A DNA stretch of 64,000 bases from the NCBI RefSeq assembly GCF_000429305.1, contig NZ_AUBP01000001.1, positions 248,001 to 312,000 on the forward strand, read 5' to 3'. Below, in pieces: positions 37,020 to 44,888 of this stretch. Each line of letters begins with the position of its first letter. The stretch's first letter is position 1. This DNA comes from Desulfovibrio inopinatus DSM 10711. GTDB lineage: Bacteria; Desulfobacterota; Desulfovibrionia; Desulfovibrionales; Desulfovibrionaceae. The notes beneath the pieces were generated by a model. That model did no database searches, was not told the origin of the DNA, and worked only from the letters and a program-made list of their open reading frames with translations. Position numbers and translations under genes: made by a program.

Positions 37020-37383
37020 TCGATGGACACGATGGAATTTCGCCCCTGGTCAACAAGGTCGAGGGCAAGGCCGCGGATGCGGTCAGGGACAAGGTAAAGG
37101 TCGTGGCCAAGGTCAGGGACGTGGCCAAGGTCAAGGTTGCGGCCGAGGAGCCGGGCAGGGACAAGGTCTCGGTCAGGGACAGGGTGCTTGTCGTCAAGGG
37201 CAACAAGGTGGTCCTGGCAATCAGGGACAAGATCCTGATCGTGCAGGATGGTTCGGCGGCAATCGTCGAAGAAGTGCGTTTGCTTCACGGTGGGGCGGTA
37301 TGGTGTTACGCCGTCGCCGTCGTGATGGATCGTGTCAGCGTGAGCAATCGGCTTTGCCCGATGCGAATGCGTACCGTTCGTAG
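37012..37383 (+). CDS. Gln/Gly/Arg-rich low-complexity protein
   Basis: 123 aa. After MNNRWTRWNF, a repetitive Gly-Gln-Gly-Arg tract of about 60 residues contains three Cys, then a short basic tail. Start chosen at 37012: GGAGG lies upstream and the ATG overlaps the DUF134 stop, a coupled arrangement. Similar small Gly-rich proteins (DUF5320-like) accompany NifX/ORP-type clusters; that comparison is from memory. RG/GQ-rich tracts can bind RNA or phase-separate; no function is assigned. The underlying DNA is a degenerate tandem repeat of GGTCAGGGACAA-like units. Confidence 0.65.
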   Translation: MNNRWTRWNFAPGQQGRGQGRGCGQGQGKGRGQGQGRGQGQGCGRGAGQGQGLGQGQGACRQGQQGGPGNQGQDPDRAGWFGGNRRRSAFASRWGGMVLRRRRRDGSCQREQSALPDANAYRS

Positions 37384-37391
37384 GGAAATAG

Positions 37392-37433
37392 TTGACAGTG
37401 GATTCGTGCGGGCATATTTGCTCGTTTGAGCAT
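37392..37433 (+). promoter_or_regulatory. internal promoter upstream of the DUF134::NifX gene
   Basis: TTGACA (37392-37397), 17 nt, TATTTG (37415-37420), followed by the dyad TGCTC-gttt-GAGCA and the motif TTTGAGCAT (37425-37433), shared with the upstream DUF134 promoter. Confidence 0.45.
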
Positions 37434-37450
37434 TACATGTAGGGAGAGCC

Positions 37451-38206
37451 ATGGCGCGATTGAAGAAGGTCAGACGCATAGAATCAACCCCAAACGTGAC
37501 CTATTTCAAGCCACGGGGAGTTCCTCTCACCGCGTTGTGTGATTTGTGTTTGCCGCTCGAAGGACTTGAGGCGATGCGGCTTGCCGATCTCGACAACTTG
37601 ACGATGGAGGAGGCGGCCTCTCGTATGGGCGTATCGCGACATACATTTGGTCGAATCCTGACGGAAGCGCGTTGTGTTGTTACGGAAGCTCTGGTGGAAG
37701 GATACGCTATTCGTATTGAAGGCGGTCACTACCAGGTGGACAATGCTCCTTACATACCATGCAATTACCCTTACCCCATCCACCCAGCCGCGAGTCGGTC
37801 CCGGACTTGTCCCCATGGGTCCGGGCCGGCCGTCGGTGGAACGGAGTCAAAAATGACCAAGATTGCTGTGACCAGTGAAGGCCCGGGCCTTGATGATAAA
37901 GTTGATCCTCGTTTTGGCCGGGCTGCCGGCTTTGTGATTGTCGATCCCGAAACCATGATGACGGAATATGTTGATAATGGGGCCAGCCAGGCCAGATCGA
38001 GTGGAGCCGGTATTGCTGCTGCCGAAGCGGTTGCTTCGGCTGGCGCCGGAGTCGTCTTGACGGGCTTTGTTGGACCGAAGGCGTTTTCCGCTTTGAGTGC
38101 CGCCGGTCTTATCGTCGGGCAGGAGCTTGATGGTGGCACTGTCCGTGAAGCCGTGGATAAGTATCTCGCAGGTCAGGTAGAAGCGGCCGCGGCCCCGAAC
38201 CGTTAG
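37451..38206 (+). CDS. DUF134 HTH fused to NifX/NafY-like (dinitrogenase Fe-Mo cofactor) domain
   Basis: Two-domain protein, 251 aa. Residues about 1-98 are DUF134 with HTH LTMEEAASRMGVSRHTFGRIL; residues about 134-240 are a Nitro_FeMo-Co domain beginning at MTKIAVTSEGPGLDDKVDPRFGR. A Cys-containing Pro-rich linker joins them (YIPCNYPYPIHP, RTCPHG). This suggests a regulator that senses a metal-sulfur cluster or molybdenum/copper through its NifX half. GGGAGAG precedes the ATG. The ferredoxin-ATPase starts 4 nt downstream. Confidence 0.9.
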   Translation: MARLKKVRRIESTPNVTYFKPRGVPLTALCDLCLPLEGLEAMRLADLDNLTMEEAASRMGVSRHTFGRILTEARCVVTEALVEGYAIRIEGGHYQVDNAPYIPCNYPYPIHPAASRSRTCPHGSGPAVGGTESKMTKIAVTSEGPGLDDKVDPRFGRAAGFVIVDPETMMTEYVDNGASQARSSGAGIAAAEAVASAGAGVVLTGFVGPKAFSALSAAGLIVGQELDGGTVREAVDKYLAGQVEAAAAPNR

Positions 38207-38210
38207 TATT

Positions 38211-39083
38211 ATGATTATAGCTATTGCCAGCGGAAAAGGTGGGACCGGGAAAACGACGATTTCATCCGGGCTCGTTGCCACATGGCCAAAGCCTGTGGTG
38301 GCTGTCGACCTTGATGTTGAGGAACCCAATCTCCACCTTTTTCTTCATCCCGAGCAGGATAACGTTGAAACCGTCCATCTTGATGTGCCGGTTGTTGACG
38401 AAGCTCGTTGTACGCGCTGCCGCGCATGCGTTGAACTGTGCCAGTTTAAAGCGATAGTCATTTTAGGGGACACGCCTATGGTGTTCGCTGAAATGTGCCA
38501 CGGTTGCGGCGGATGTTTTCGTGTGTGCCCTGAGGGAGCGTTATCTGTCGGGACTCGGGAACTCGGCGTCATCGAATATGGTCATGCCGGCGATATTACA
38601 TGCCTTACGGGACGGTTACGAATCGGTGAAGCCATGAGTCCGCCATTGATGCGTGTCGTGAAAGAGCGTCTTACGGCGGTGAGTCGAGAGAACCAGGCGG
38701 ATGTGATCATAGACGCCCCTCCGGGGGTAAGTTGTCCGGCAGTCGCCGCGGTTCGTGATGCTGACGCCGTCGTTCTTGTTACAGAGCCAACGCCATTTGG
38801 TGCGTATGATTTCAGCTTAGCCCTGGATGCCTTTTTGCCACTCGGTAAACCGCTTTTTGCTGTCATTAACCGGGCTGGACTCGGAGATGATGAAGTGTAC
38901 GGGATTTGTCGCGAGCGCAATGTGCCTATTCTGGCTGAAATCGAAAATAGTCGTGTGGTTGCCGAAGCCTATGCGCGTGGTGAGATTGTTTCTCTGGCGA
39001 AGACGCAGCTGGCACCGGTTTTTGAACAGATTCGTACCGGACTGATTCAGGCCGTGTCTGAGAAGGAGCCGGTTCATGCGTGA
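38211..39083 (+). CDS. MinD/Mrp-type P-loop ATPase with inserted 2[4Fe-4S] ferredoxin domain (1)
   Basis: 290 aa. Deviant Walker A GKGGTGKTT at the N-terminus, two inserted ferredoxin motifs (CTRCRACVELCQ near 64 and CHGCGGCFRVCP near 94), and a C-terminal MinD-like NTPase half (DVIIDAPPGVSCP, VLVTEPTPFGAYD). Homologous to the pair of ATPases in the Desulfovibrio ORP locus and to Fe-S carrier ATPases. Such proteins may assemble or transfer metal clusters. It overlaps the next gene by 8 nt. Confidence 0.92.
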   Translation: MIIAIASGKGGTGKTTISSGLVATWPKPVVAVDLDVEEPNLHLFLHPEQDNVETVHLDVPVVDEARCTRCRACVELCQFKAIVILGDTPMVFAEMCHGCGGCFRVCPEGALSVGTRELGVIEYGHAGDITCLTGRLRIGEAMSPPLMRVVKERLTAVSRENQADVIIDAPPGVSCPAVAAVRDADAVVLVTEPTPFGAYDFSLALDAFLPLGKPLFAVINRAGLGDDEVYGICRERNVPILAEIENSRVVAEAYARGEIVSLAKTQLAPVFEQIRTGLIQAVSEKEPVHA

Positions 39084-39981
39084 GATTGTCGTTCTCAGCG
39101 GAAAAGGCGGTGCCGGAAAAACAAGCCTGAGCGCAGCGTTTGCTCATTTGGCTGAAGATGCCGTTGTCTGCGATCTTGATGTAGATGCTCCGGACCTTCA
39201 TATCTTGCTTGATCCAAAAGCTGAGCAAACCAGAGAGTTTGTTTCGGGGAATGAAGCTCTCATTGATCAAACGCTTTGCACGGCGTGTGGGCAATGCCTT
39301 GACATTTGCCATTTCGGAGCCATTAAAGACGATAATGGTCAAATGATCATCGACCCGACTCGATGCGAGGGGTGCAAATCATGTGTGGTCCTTTGCCCGG
39401 TTCAAGCTATCGAATTTCCGGAAAAGCATTGTGGGGAGTGGTGGATTTCCGACACACGGTTTGGACCGATGGTCCATGCACGATTGTTTCCCGGAGAGGA
39501 AAACTCAGGGAAGCTCGTGACGTTATTGAAAAATCAGGCACGGGATTTAGCTGAACAGCGTCATGCCGAGCTTATTATTGCCGATGGCGCACCTGGCATT
39601 GGGTGCCCGGTTATCAGCTCGTTGGCGCGTGCCGACTTGGCTGTGCTTGTCACGGAACCAACCCCGTCGGGACTGCATGACTTACAGCGGGTTGCCAAAT
39701 TGTGTCTGCATTTTCGAATAACCTGCGGAGTTGTGATTAATAAATATGATCTCAGTACCGAATATGAAGATCGCATAGAAGCATATTGTCGTGAACATGG
39801 AATCACCGTGTTCGGTCGATTGCCTCATGATCCGATTTTTACTCAGGCCATGGTGCAGCGTAAGGCCGTCACCGAAATGGTCGGGCAGGAGGCAGACAAT
39901 ACTATCGGTCAGGACATACGCCGTATTTTCGAGCGCATTGTCCAATTTCATAAACCGCAAACCGCAACATCGTCGGTTTGA
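39076..39981 (+). CDS. MinD/Mrp-type P-loop ATPase with inserted 2[4Fe-4S] ferredoxin domain (2)
   Basis: Paralogue of the preceding protein, 301 aa: GKGGAGKTS, CTACGQCLDICHFGAI, CEGCKSCVVLCPVQAI, LIIADGAPGIGCP and VLVTEPTPSGLHD. The two overlap by 8 nt and are probably made together as a heterodimer. The identity between them suggests an old tandem duplication. Confidence 0.92.
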   Translation: MREIVVLSGKGGAGKTSLSAAFAHLAEDAVVCDLDVDAPDLHILLDPKAEQTREFVSGNEALIDQTLCTACGQCLDICHFGAIKDDNGQMIIDPTRCEGCKSCVVLCPVQAIEFPEKHCGEWWISDTRFGPMVHARLFPGEENSGKLVTLLKNQARDLAEQRHAELIIADGAPGIGCPVISSLARADLAVLVTEPTPSGLHDLQRVAKLCLHFRITCGVVINKYDLSTEYEDRIEAYCREHGITVFGRLPHDPIFTQAMVQRKAVTEMVGQEADNTIGQDIRRIFERIVQFHKPQTATSSV

Positions 39982-40039
39982 GAATCTTTGTACCTTTAGC
40001 CCAGGCGGAGTGAATCCGCCATTCGACAAGGAGAACTCT

Positions 40040-40432
40040 GTGGACACGATAACTGTTGCCATGCCGTCCAAACAACCGGGCGGTCTCGAAGCTCCTCTGG
40101 ATGCCCACTTTGGGCACTGCGAGTGCTACACGCTGGTCGATGTGGCCAACAATGAAGTGGTTTCCGTTCGTACCCTTGAAAATGTCCCCCATGAACATGG
40201 TGGATGCATGGGACCGGTAAACCATCTTGCCCAAAACGGAGTCAAGCTGCTCATCGCTGGCGGCATGGGCATGCGTCCGCTTATGGGTTTTCAAGAAGTT
40301 GGTATTACGGTGTATTATGGTGCCAATAGCCAGAATGTGACCGAGGCTGTCAATGCGCTGCTGAGTGGCTCTCTTATTCCCTTTACCGTCCAGAACACCT
40401 GTGGCGGGGGAGATTCCTGCGGCGGACACTAA
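40040..40432 (+). CDS. NifX/ORP-like (dinitrogenase iron-molybdenum cofactor) protein
   Basis: 130 aa. Single Nitro_FeMo-Co domain with DAHFGHCECYTLVD and a Gly-rich helix region (LIAGGMGMRPLMGF), ending with a Cys/His tail CGGGDSCGGH likely to bind metal. A GTG start follows AAGGAG. Comparable to the Desulfovibrio orange protein (a Mo-Cu-sulfide carrier) and to MTH1175-like proteins; the actual cofactor is unknown. Last gene of the cluster. Confidence 0.88.
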   Translation: MDTITVAMPSKQPGGLEAPLDAHFGHCECYTLVDVANNEVVSVRTLENVPHEHGGCMGPVNHLAQNGVKLLIAGGMGMRPLMGFQEVGITVYYGANSQNVTEAVNALLSGSLIPFTVQNTCGGGDSCGGH

Positions 40433-40449
40433 TATTCGACGCGAAAACA

Positions 40450-40529
40450 CCATGCGTAAATATGGTCCATCCCCAAATACCATATGCATGGGGAACACCT
40501 CCACAAGCAATTGTGGGGGTGTTTTTTTT
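40450..40529 (+). terminator. double hairpin terminator of the NifX cluster
   Basis: A first imperfect stem (CCATGC and ATATGGT, 40450-40466, pairing with 40479-40491) is followed by a 13-bp stem with one G-U pair (40494-40506 with 40511-40523) ending in eight T (40522-40529). The second is a strong intrinsic terminator; the first may act as an alternative or stabilising structure. Confidence 0.85.
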
Positions 40530-40582
40530 GAGGGTGGTCGCGCGGCGTATTGTGATCAGCATTTTTTTACATCATTTCGTAG

Positions 40583-40605
40583 CATAATTCGCCTGTTTCC
40601 TTTTT
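40583..40605 (+). repeat. dispersed copy of the RAYT end sequence
   Basis: CATAATTCGCCTGTTTCC followed by a T tract; matches the right end of the RAYT element except for one substitution within the CCC run. Confidence 0.65.
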
Positions 40606-40680
40606 ATAATGGCGTAAATATTCCCAAATCATGATTTCTACGTGCTACAATCGCACATAATCCGACCTCAATGCGTGGTA

Positions 40681-41142
40681 TTATGTCAGGCTGTTTGCCA
40701 TCCCCTCGGCACGGGTACCTCGACCGTCCTGGCCTGAACTGGATCGTAATTTTCCAAGTTCATTGTTGAGTTGGAGCAGTTCTTGGGTCAGCGCTTGGGT
40801 TTGAGTCTGTTTTTCTTTTTCGGTCAAGGTCTCGTCTTTGGCTATCTCGCTCATCTCTTGCTGGATTTCTTCGATACGATCCTTGATCTCTTGAATACGT
40901 TGTTCTTTTTCACTTTTTTCCTGTTCGCGATCATCTTCCAAAGTACGGCGATCAACGGTTGCCGACATTTGGCGACCTTCTTCGGAGATGCTGACTTGAT
41001 CTCCTCCGTATGATGTACCACCGTTTTCGGATTGACCTTCTGCAGACTTTTCGATTGCTGCCGTTTGGCCCACCTTTTCTGCATCGGTGGCTTGCGTCTG
41101 GTAAGGAAGAAGATTTCCCCCGACCACGAATTGAATATCCAT
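40681..41142 (-). CDS. coiled-coil protein of unknown function
   Basis: 153 aa without signal peptide or TM segment. N-terminal MDIQFVVGGNLLPYQTQ, then a motif DQVSISEEGRQMSA similar to those in flagellar-associated or DUF-type proteins. A long charged coiled coil follows (about 70-130, KEQRIQEIKDRIEEIQQEM), then a Gly/Arg-rich tail. AAGGAGAG precedes the ATG at 41142. No reliable family match. Confidence 0.7.
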   Translation of the reverse strand: MDIQFVVGGNLLPYQTQATDAEKVGQTAAIEKSAEGQSENGGTSYGGDQVSISEEGRQMSATVDRRTLEDDREQEKSEKEQRIQEIKDRIEEIQQEMSEIAKDETLTEKEKQTQTQALTQELLQLNNELGKLRSSSGQDGRGTRAEGMANSLT

Positions 41143-41333
41143 GCGTCTCTCCTTGCTTCGTGAATTGTGGTGAAACCGGTTCTGCCGGGCAAAACAACTT
41201 GTTTCTTTTCGCAAGCAAAATTTAATCCAAGAAAATTTTTCCTGGATGTCTCGTTTGATTGTCGCTTATCTTGACACTCAAAATAAATGGTGGCAGTTCT
41301 TCTTGATATTCAAACTAAATTAAAGGAGAGAGC

Positions 41334-42125
41334 ATGGTTACTCACAATGTCTTTTGGGTTGCGTTGCAGTCGAGCCTTGTACTGGGGCTGGTTCATGGCG
41401 TGAACCCTTGCGGTCATTCCTGGTTGGTCTTGGCGCCTTTTGTGGCGGGAGACAAACAGGGAAAACGGGTATTCGCTCTGACGACGGCATTTATTAGTGG
41501 TACGACATTAGGATGCTTGGCTATAGGGGCGATTCTTGGGGCATTATCGACTGGCTTGCCGGATTCCATGCGGTTTGTCGCGGATATTGCGACGGCGGGA
41601 ATTGTGATCGGTCTTGGTGTTATTCTCCTTGTTAAACCACACCTCCTTCATTCGCATGATCATGAAGGATGTGGTTGCCATGCTCATGATGACCATCATC
41701 ACGACCACGACCACCATCATGATGAATATGATCACCACTGTTGTCATCATGACGATCATGATCACGATCATGCGCATGGAGTGCGTATTCCGGGTTTATC
41801 TTCACGGGTATCGACGGTTTGGGGACTTGCACTTGTCGGGTTTGTCAATATGATCGTGCCATGCCCGACCGTGGCGCTGATGTATTCATATGCAATCGAT
41901 TCACAGAGTGTTCCGATGTCCTTGGCGGTATTTTCTGCCTATGCGGTGGGAACAGCGATTTCGTTGGCTGCCGTGATTTACGGAATTTATAGAGTGACGG
42001 GGTTGATGCGCCGGTTGCAGAGCCCATGGGTTGAGCCGCTCATCATGCGTACCGTCGGTGTGCTGACTATATTTTTTGGTGTCTACTCGTTATATGCCGA
42101 TTTTTTCACGGCAGCGACCGCCTGA
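41334..42125 (+). CDS. TauE/SafE- or UreH-like membrane transporter with His-rich loop
   Basis: 263-residue inner-membrane protein with about six TM segments. The N-terminal signature HGVNPCGHSW fits the UreH/NicO-like branch of sulfite-exporter/DsbD relatives. Between TM3 and TM4 (about 103-147) lies a loop dense in His and Asp with several Cys, typical of nickel/cobalt or zinc exporters such as RcnA. It is therefore probably a metal exporter or sensor-transporter rather than a sulfite pump. A strong AAGGAGAG lies before the ATG. A MarR regulator follows. Confidence 0.85.
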   Translation: MVTHNVFWVALQSSLVLGLVHGVNPCGHSWLVLAPFVAGDKQGKRVFALTTAFISGTTLGCLAIGAILGALSTGLPDSMRFVADIATAGIVIGLGVILLVKPHLLHSHDHEGCGCHAHDDHHHDHDHHHDEYDHHCCHHDDHDHDHAHGVRIPGLSSRVSTVWGLALVGFVNMIVPCPTVALMYSYAIDSQSVPMSLAVFSAYAVGTAISLAAVIYGIYRVTGLMRRLQSPWVEPLIMRTVGVLTIFFGVYSLYADFFTAATA

Positions 42126-42264
42126 TACCAACAAAGCAACACAGCATGAACATGATTGACGTTGCAGCACGATGTCGAGACATGTCGACCGGTACAGCGT
42201 GCTGCGTTGCGTGAATAAAAGCGGCCGTATTGTGTCATGCCATCGAGCTGAAGAGGAGTATTTT

Positions 42265-42681
42265 GTGGAGGATATTCGTCGTCTTACGCATCACATTGTA
42301 GAATTTTTCGAGAAGTTATCTTCATGGGAGCATGCCGTGGTCCGTGATGAGGGCTTGACACTTCCACAGATGCACACACTTGAGATTCTTGGGATTCATG
42401 GTCCGCTTCGCATGAAGGAATTGGCTGAACGTATGGGAGTGACAACAGGAACATTAACCGTCATGGTGGATCGGTTGGAAAAGAATGCTCTTGTTCGTCG
42501 TCGGCCCCATGATACGGACCGGCGTTCCATCTTTGTGGAATTGACCGATAGCGGACGTGAAAAATTTCATCAACATGATGAACTCCATCTCAAACTCACC
42601 AACGATGCAACCGCCTGCTTGACGGAAGAGGAGCGGGAGACGTTGTCCTTGATATTGGAAAAAATAAATCGAGAGATGTAG
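42265..42681 (+). CDS. MarR-family transcriptional regulator
   Basis: Winged-helix regulator, 138 aa from the GTG at 42265 (GAGGAG upstream). An in-frame ATG at 42172 would add 31 residues absent from typical MarR proteins. Core motifs: LTLPQMHTLEILG, MKELAERMGVTTGTLTVMVDRLEKNALVRRRPHDTDRRS (recognition helix and wing). It follows the His-rich transporter on the same strand and may control it. Confidence 0.9.
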   Translation: MEDIRRLTHHIVEFFEKLSSWEHAVVRDEGLTLPQMHTLEILGIHGPLRMKELAERMGVTTGTLTVMVDRLEKNALVRRRPHDTDRRSIFVELTDSGREKFHQHDELHLKLTNDATACLTEEERETLSLILEKINREM

Positions 42682-42761
42682 GAATGCGTTGACGTTCGTA
42701 TTTTCAACCTACGATGTAAAAGTGATCCAGATATGAACGTACAAAACGATACCATTCTGTA

Positions 42762-43442
42762 ATGAAAGAGACAGATCTCTATCCTCCGTTAAAGCGATTT
42801 CTCGAAGGGCAGCACTACGAAGTGAAGTCAGAGGTTATGGATTGTGATGTCGTTGCTCTGCGAGGAGACGAGCCACCTCTTGTTATAGAGCTGAAGTGTT
42901 CACTTCGTCTGGATGTCGTGCTGCAGGCCGTGGACAGATTAGCGGTGAGCCCTCATGTATATATTGGCATTCCCTTCAACTCGACGTTGATAAAACGGCG
43001 GCGAAAACATGTCCTCAAACTTTTGAGGATGCTTGGCCTCGGCCTTCTTGTGATCAATCCGGAAGATTTGGACGATGGTGTCACAGTTCTGCTTGATCCT
43101 GGTCCATACACCCCTCGCAAATCCACTGTTCGCGAGCAACGCTTACTCAAAGAGTTCAGCCATAGGGTGGGTGACCCCAATATGGGGGGAGCACAAAAGA
43201 AGCGGGGTATTGTGACGGCCTATAGACAGAAGGCTGTGGCGATTGCGCAGTTTCTTGCGCATCACGGCCCTTCAAAAGCGTCATCTATAGCGCATGCCTT
43301 GGACGAGCCCAAAACCAGGAATATTCTGTATAGCAATGTATACGGATGGTTCGAGCGTGTTGACCGGGGGATATATACACTTTCTCCTCGGGGAACATGC
43401 GAGTTGCCGTTGTGGATTGAAACAGGAGAGCACAGCCCATAA
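42762..43442 (+). CDS. DUF2161 putative PD-(D/E)XK nuclease-fold protein
   Basis: 226 aa of the DUF2161/COG5482 family. N-terminal nuclease-like core: YPPLKRFLEGQHYEVKSEV, catalytic-type Asp in CDVVALRGDEPPL and ELK (VIELKCSLR), matching a D-ELK pattern. The C-terminal part (about 150-215) resembles a winged helix (FLAHHGPSKASSIAHALDE). Function unknown; nucleic-acid cleavage is a prediction from fold. It stands 80 nt after the MarR gene. Confidence 0.82.
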   Translation: MKETDLYPPLKRFLEGQHYEVKSEVMDCDVVALRGDEPPLVIELKCSLRLDVVLQAVDRLAVSPHVYIGIPFNSTLIKRRRKHVLKLLRMLGLGLLVINPEDLDDGVTVLLDPGPYTPRKSTVREQRLLKEFSHRVGDPNMGGAQKKRGIVTAYRQKAVAIAQFLAHHGPSKASSIAHALDEPKTRNILYSNVYGWFERVDRGIYTLSPRGTCELPLWIETGEHSP

Positions 43443-43529
43443 ACGTCTTTTCTTGCCTATTAGAGAAGAGCATGTCGAAAACGTTCTGAACTAAGGGGAA
43501 AGAGTCCCACGGTTCCAATATATATAGGA

Positions 43530-44093
43530 TTAGGCATTCTCGTCGATGTCTTTGGGATATTCTCCGAATTTAAATGCTTTGTACCACATCTTCCGGATTT
43601 TCGGCGTTGCAATATTGAGTAGCGTCAGGATGTTCAGTGTAAAATCGACACTCCCCAATCCACTTGCGGTAATAATATTCTTGTCTGTCACTGCAAGCGC
43701 GTCGCAATACATCGCATGGCTTGCATATGATGGAACGAGCTTTTCGATGTACCGTAAAGAATTCGAGGTATGCTTCCTGTTCGCAAACAGCCCGGCATGA
43801 CCGAGCACAGTTGTTGCTGCGCAAATAGCCGCAATGGGAACGGCATGGTGTTCCAGCATGTGGATTGTTTCACACGGATACTCTTGTTCCCACAGGGAGC
43901 CACCAGAAAGAAGGAACAGCAACGCTTGGCTGGGGGCAACCTGAGACAGCACGATATGGGGGTGGATAAGAAGGCCTCCCATGGAGGTGACAGGCTGTTC
44001 AGAAAAGCCAACAGTCACAATTTCAATATTTCCCAAACGGTGTAGTTCTGCAAGGGCATAGCCGATTTCCCAATCTGCATATTCATCAAGCAA
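43530..44093 (-). CDS. DJ-1/PfpI-family protein, apparent 5' frameshift
   Basis: Class I glutamine-amidotransferase-like protein of the DJ-1/PfpI superfamily, with the nucleophile elbow Cys in AAICAATTVLGHAG and FLLSGGSLWEQE. The frame can start only at a TTG (44093) that begins mid-domain. Upstream, an ATG at 44113 followed by AAAAAG would encode the canonical N-terminus MKKAYVVLLDEYADWE if the five-A run (44106-44110, T on plus) had six. One base is therefore apparently missing. It is either a decayed gene, a phase-variable tract or a sequencing error; as it stands about seven N-terminal residues and the proper start are lost. Confidence 0.7.
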   Translation of the reverse strand: MLDEYADWEIGYALAELHRLGNIEIVTVGFSEQPVTSMGGLLIHPHIVLSQVAPSQALLFLLSGGSLWEQEYPCETIHMLEHHAVPIAAICAATTVLGHAGLFANRKHTSNSLRYIEKLVPSYASHAMYCDALAVTDKNIITASGLGSVDFTLNILTLLNIATPKIRKMWYKAFKFGEYPKDIDENA

Positions 44094-44397
44094 TACGACG
44101 TATGCTTTTTCATATGTAAACTTTGTTCTTGTGAGTATGGGCTGTCAAAAAAACCAGAATTTCTATGAAATCTGCGGATTCTTTGTAATATACAGGTTTC
44201 TTGATGCCACTGTTGCGTGTTTTTGAGGGATGTTGTTTTCTCTTTTGTAGATGTTGTTCCCCCAAAATGTGAATGATAGTTATATGTTGTTGAATTTTAT
44301 TTATTGCTGATTTCATTGGTGTGCGTTGACATTGGTGTCGTCATACTCTAACGGAGAAAATATCATAGAATTTACGTATTCAATTTAGGGGGCGATC

Positions 44398-44874
44398 GTG
44401 CCGAAAGAAACAGGGCAATTTTTTAAAACTTCCGTCTTTCTTTCTCTGACTATTGGTGTACCGTTTTGTCTCTTTAAAGGCCTCTTTGGGTATTTATTAG
44501 TAATAAATGGGTTTATGATGGCAGGAACTGCATTTCTGCTATGGGCCTTGCTTGATTTGATCATGAACTTTCTGCGAGCGAGCCTGGAAGTCCTCGGACA
44601 TCCTGATCCTCCTACGCAATTTTGTCTTTTTGGACAAATAGGCCACTATTGGGGACGGAAAAATCTTCTCATGTCGATCGATACGTTCTTCTCCTTCAGT
44701 ATTATTTGCTTTGTGTTGTGGTCGGGGTGGGTACAACTTCTTCCTCCATGGGGGTTGGTACTGTGGCTTCTTGCCACAACAATCAATTTGATGAGCCTTG
44801 CTGTTATGAATGTGTGGTTGGAAATTATGACAGACCGCAATCAAGCGGAATCTCAAACAGCGGACAATTCGTGA
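44398..44874 (+). CDS. four-TM membrane protein of unknown function
   Basis: 158-residue inner-membrane protein with hydrophobic segments near 11-30, 33-58, 92-112 and 115-142, joined by a polar loop with PDPPTQFCLFGQIGHYWGR. A GTG start is preceded by GGGGGCG. It lies 14 nt upstream of guaD in the same orientation and may share its transcript. No family recognised. Confidence 0.65.
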   Translation: MPKETGQFFKTSVFLSLTIGVPFCLFKGLFGYLLVINGFMMAGTAFLLWALLDLIMNFLRASLEVLGHPDPPTQFCLFGQIGHYWGRKNLLMSIDTFFSFSIICFVLWSGWVQLLPPWGLVLWLLATTINLMSLAVMNVWLEIMTDRNQAESQTADNS

Positions 44875-44888
44875 GCGAGGAGGTTTGC

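Noticed and set aside
41640-41780. CAT/GAT-rich tract as a non-coding repeat
   Set aside because: It is the His/Asp-rich loop of the transporter, in frame and conserved in type.
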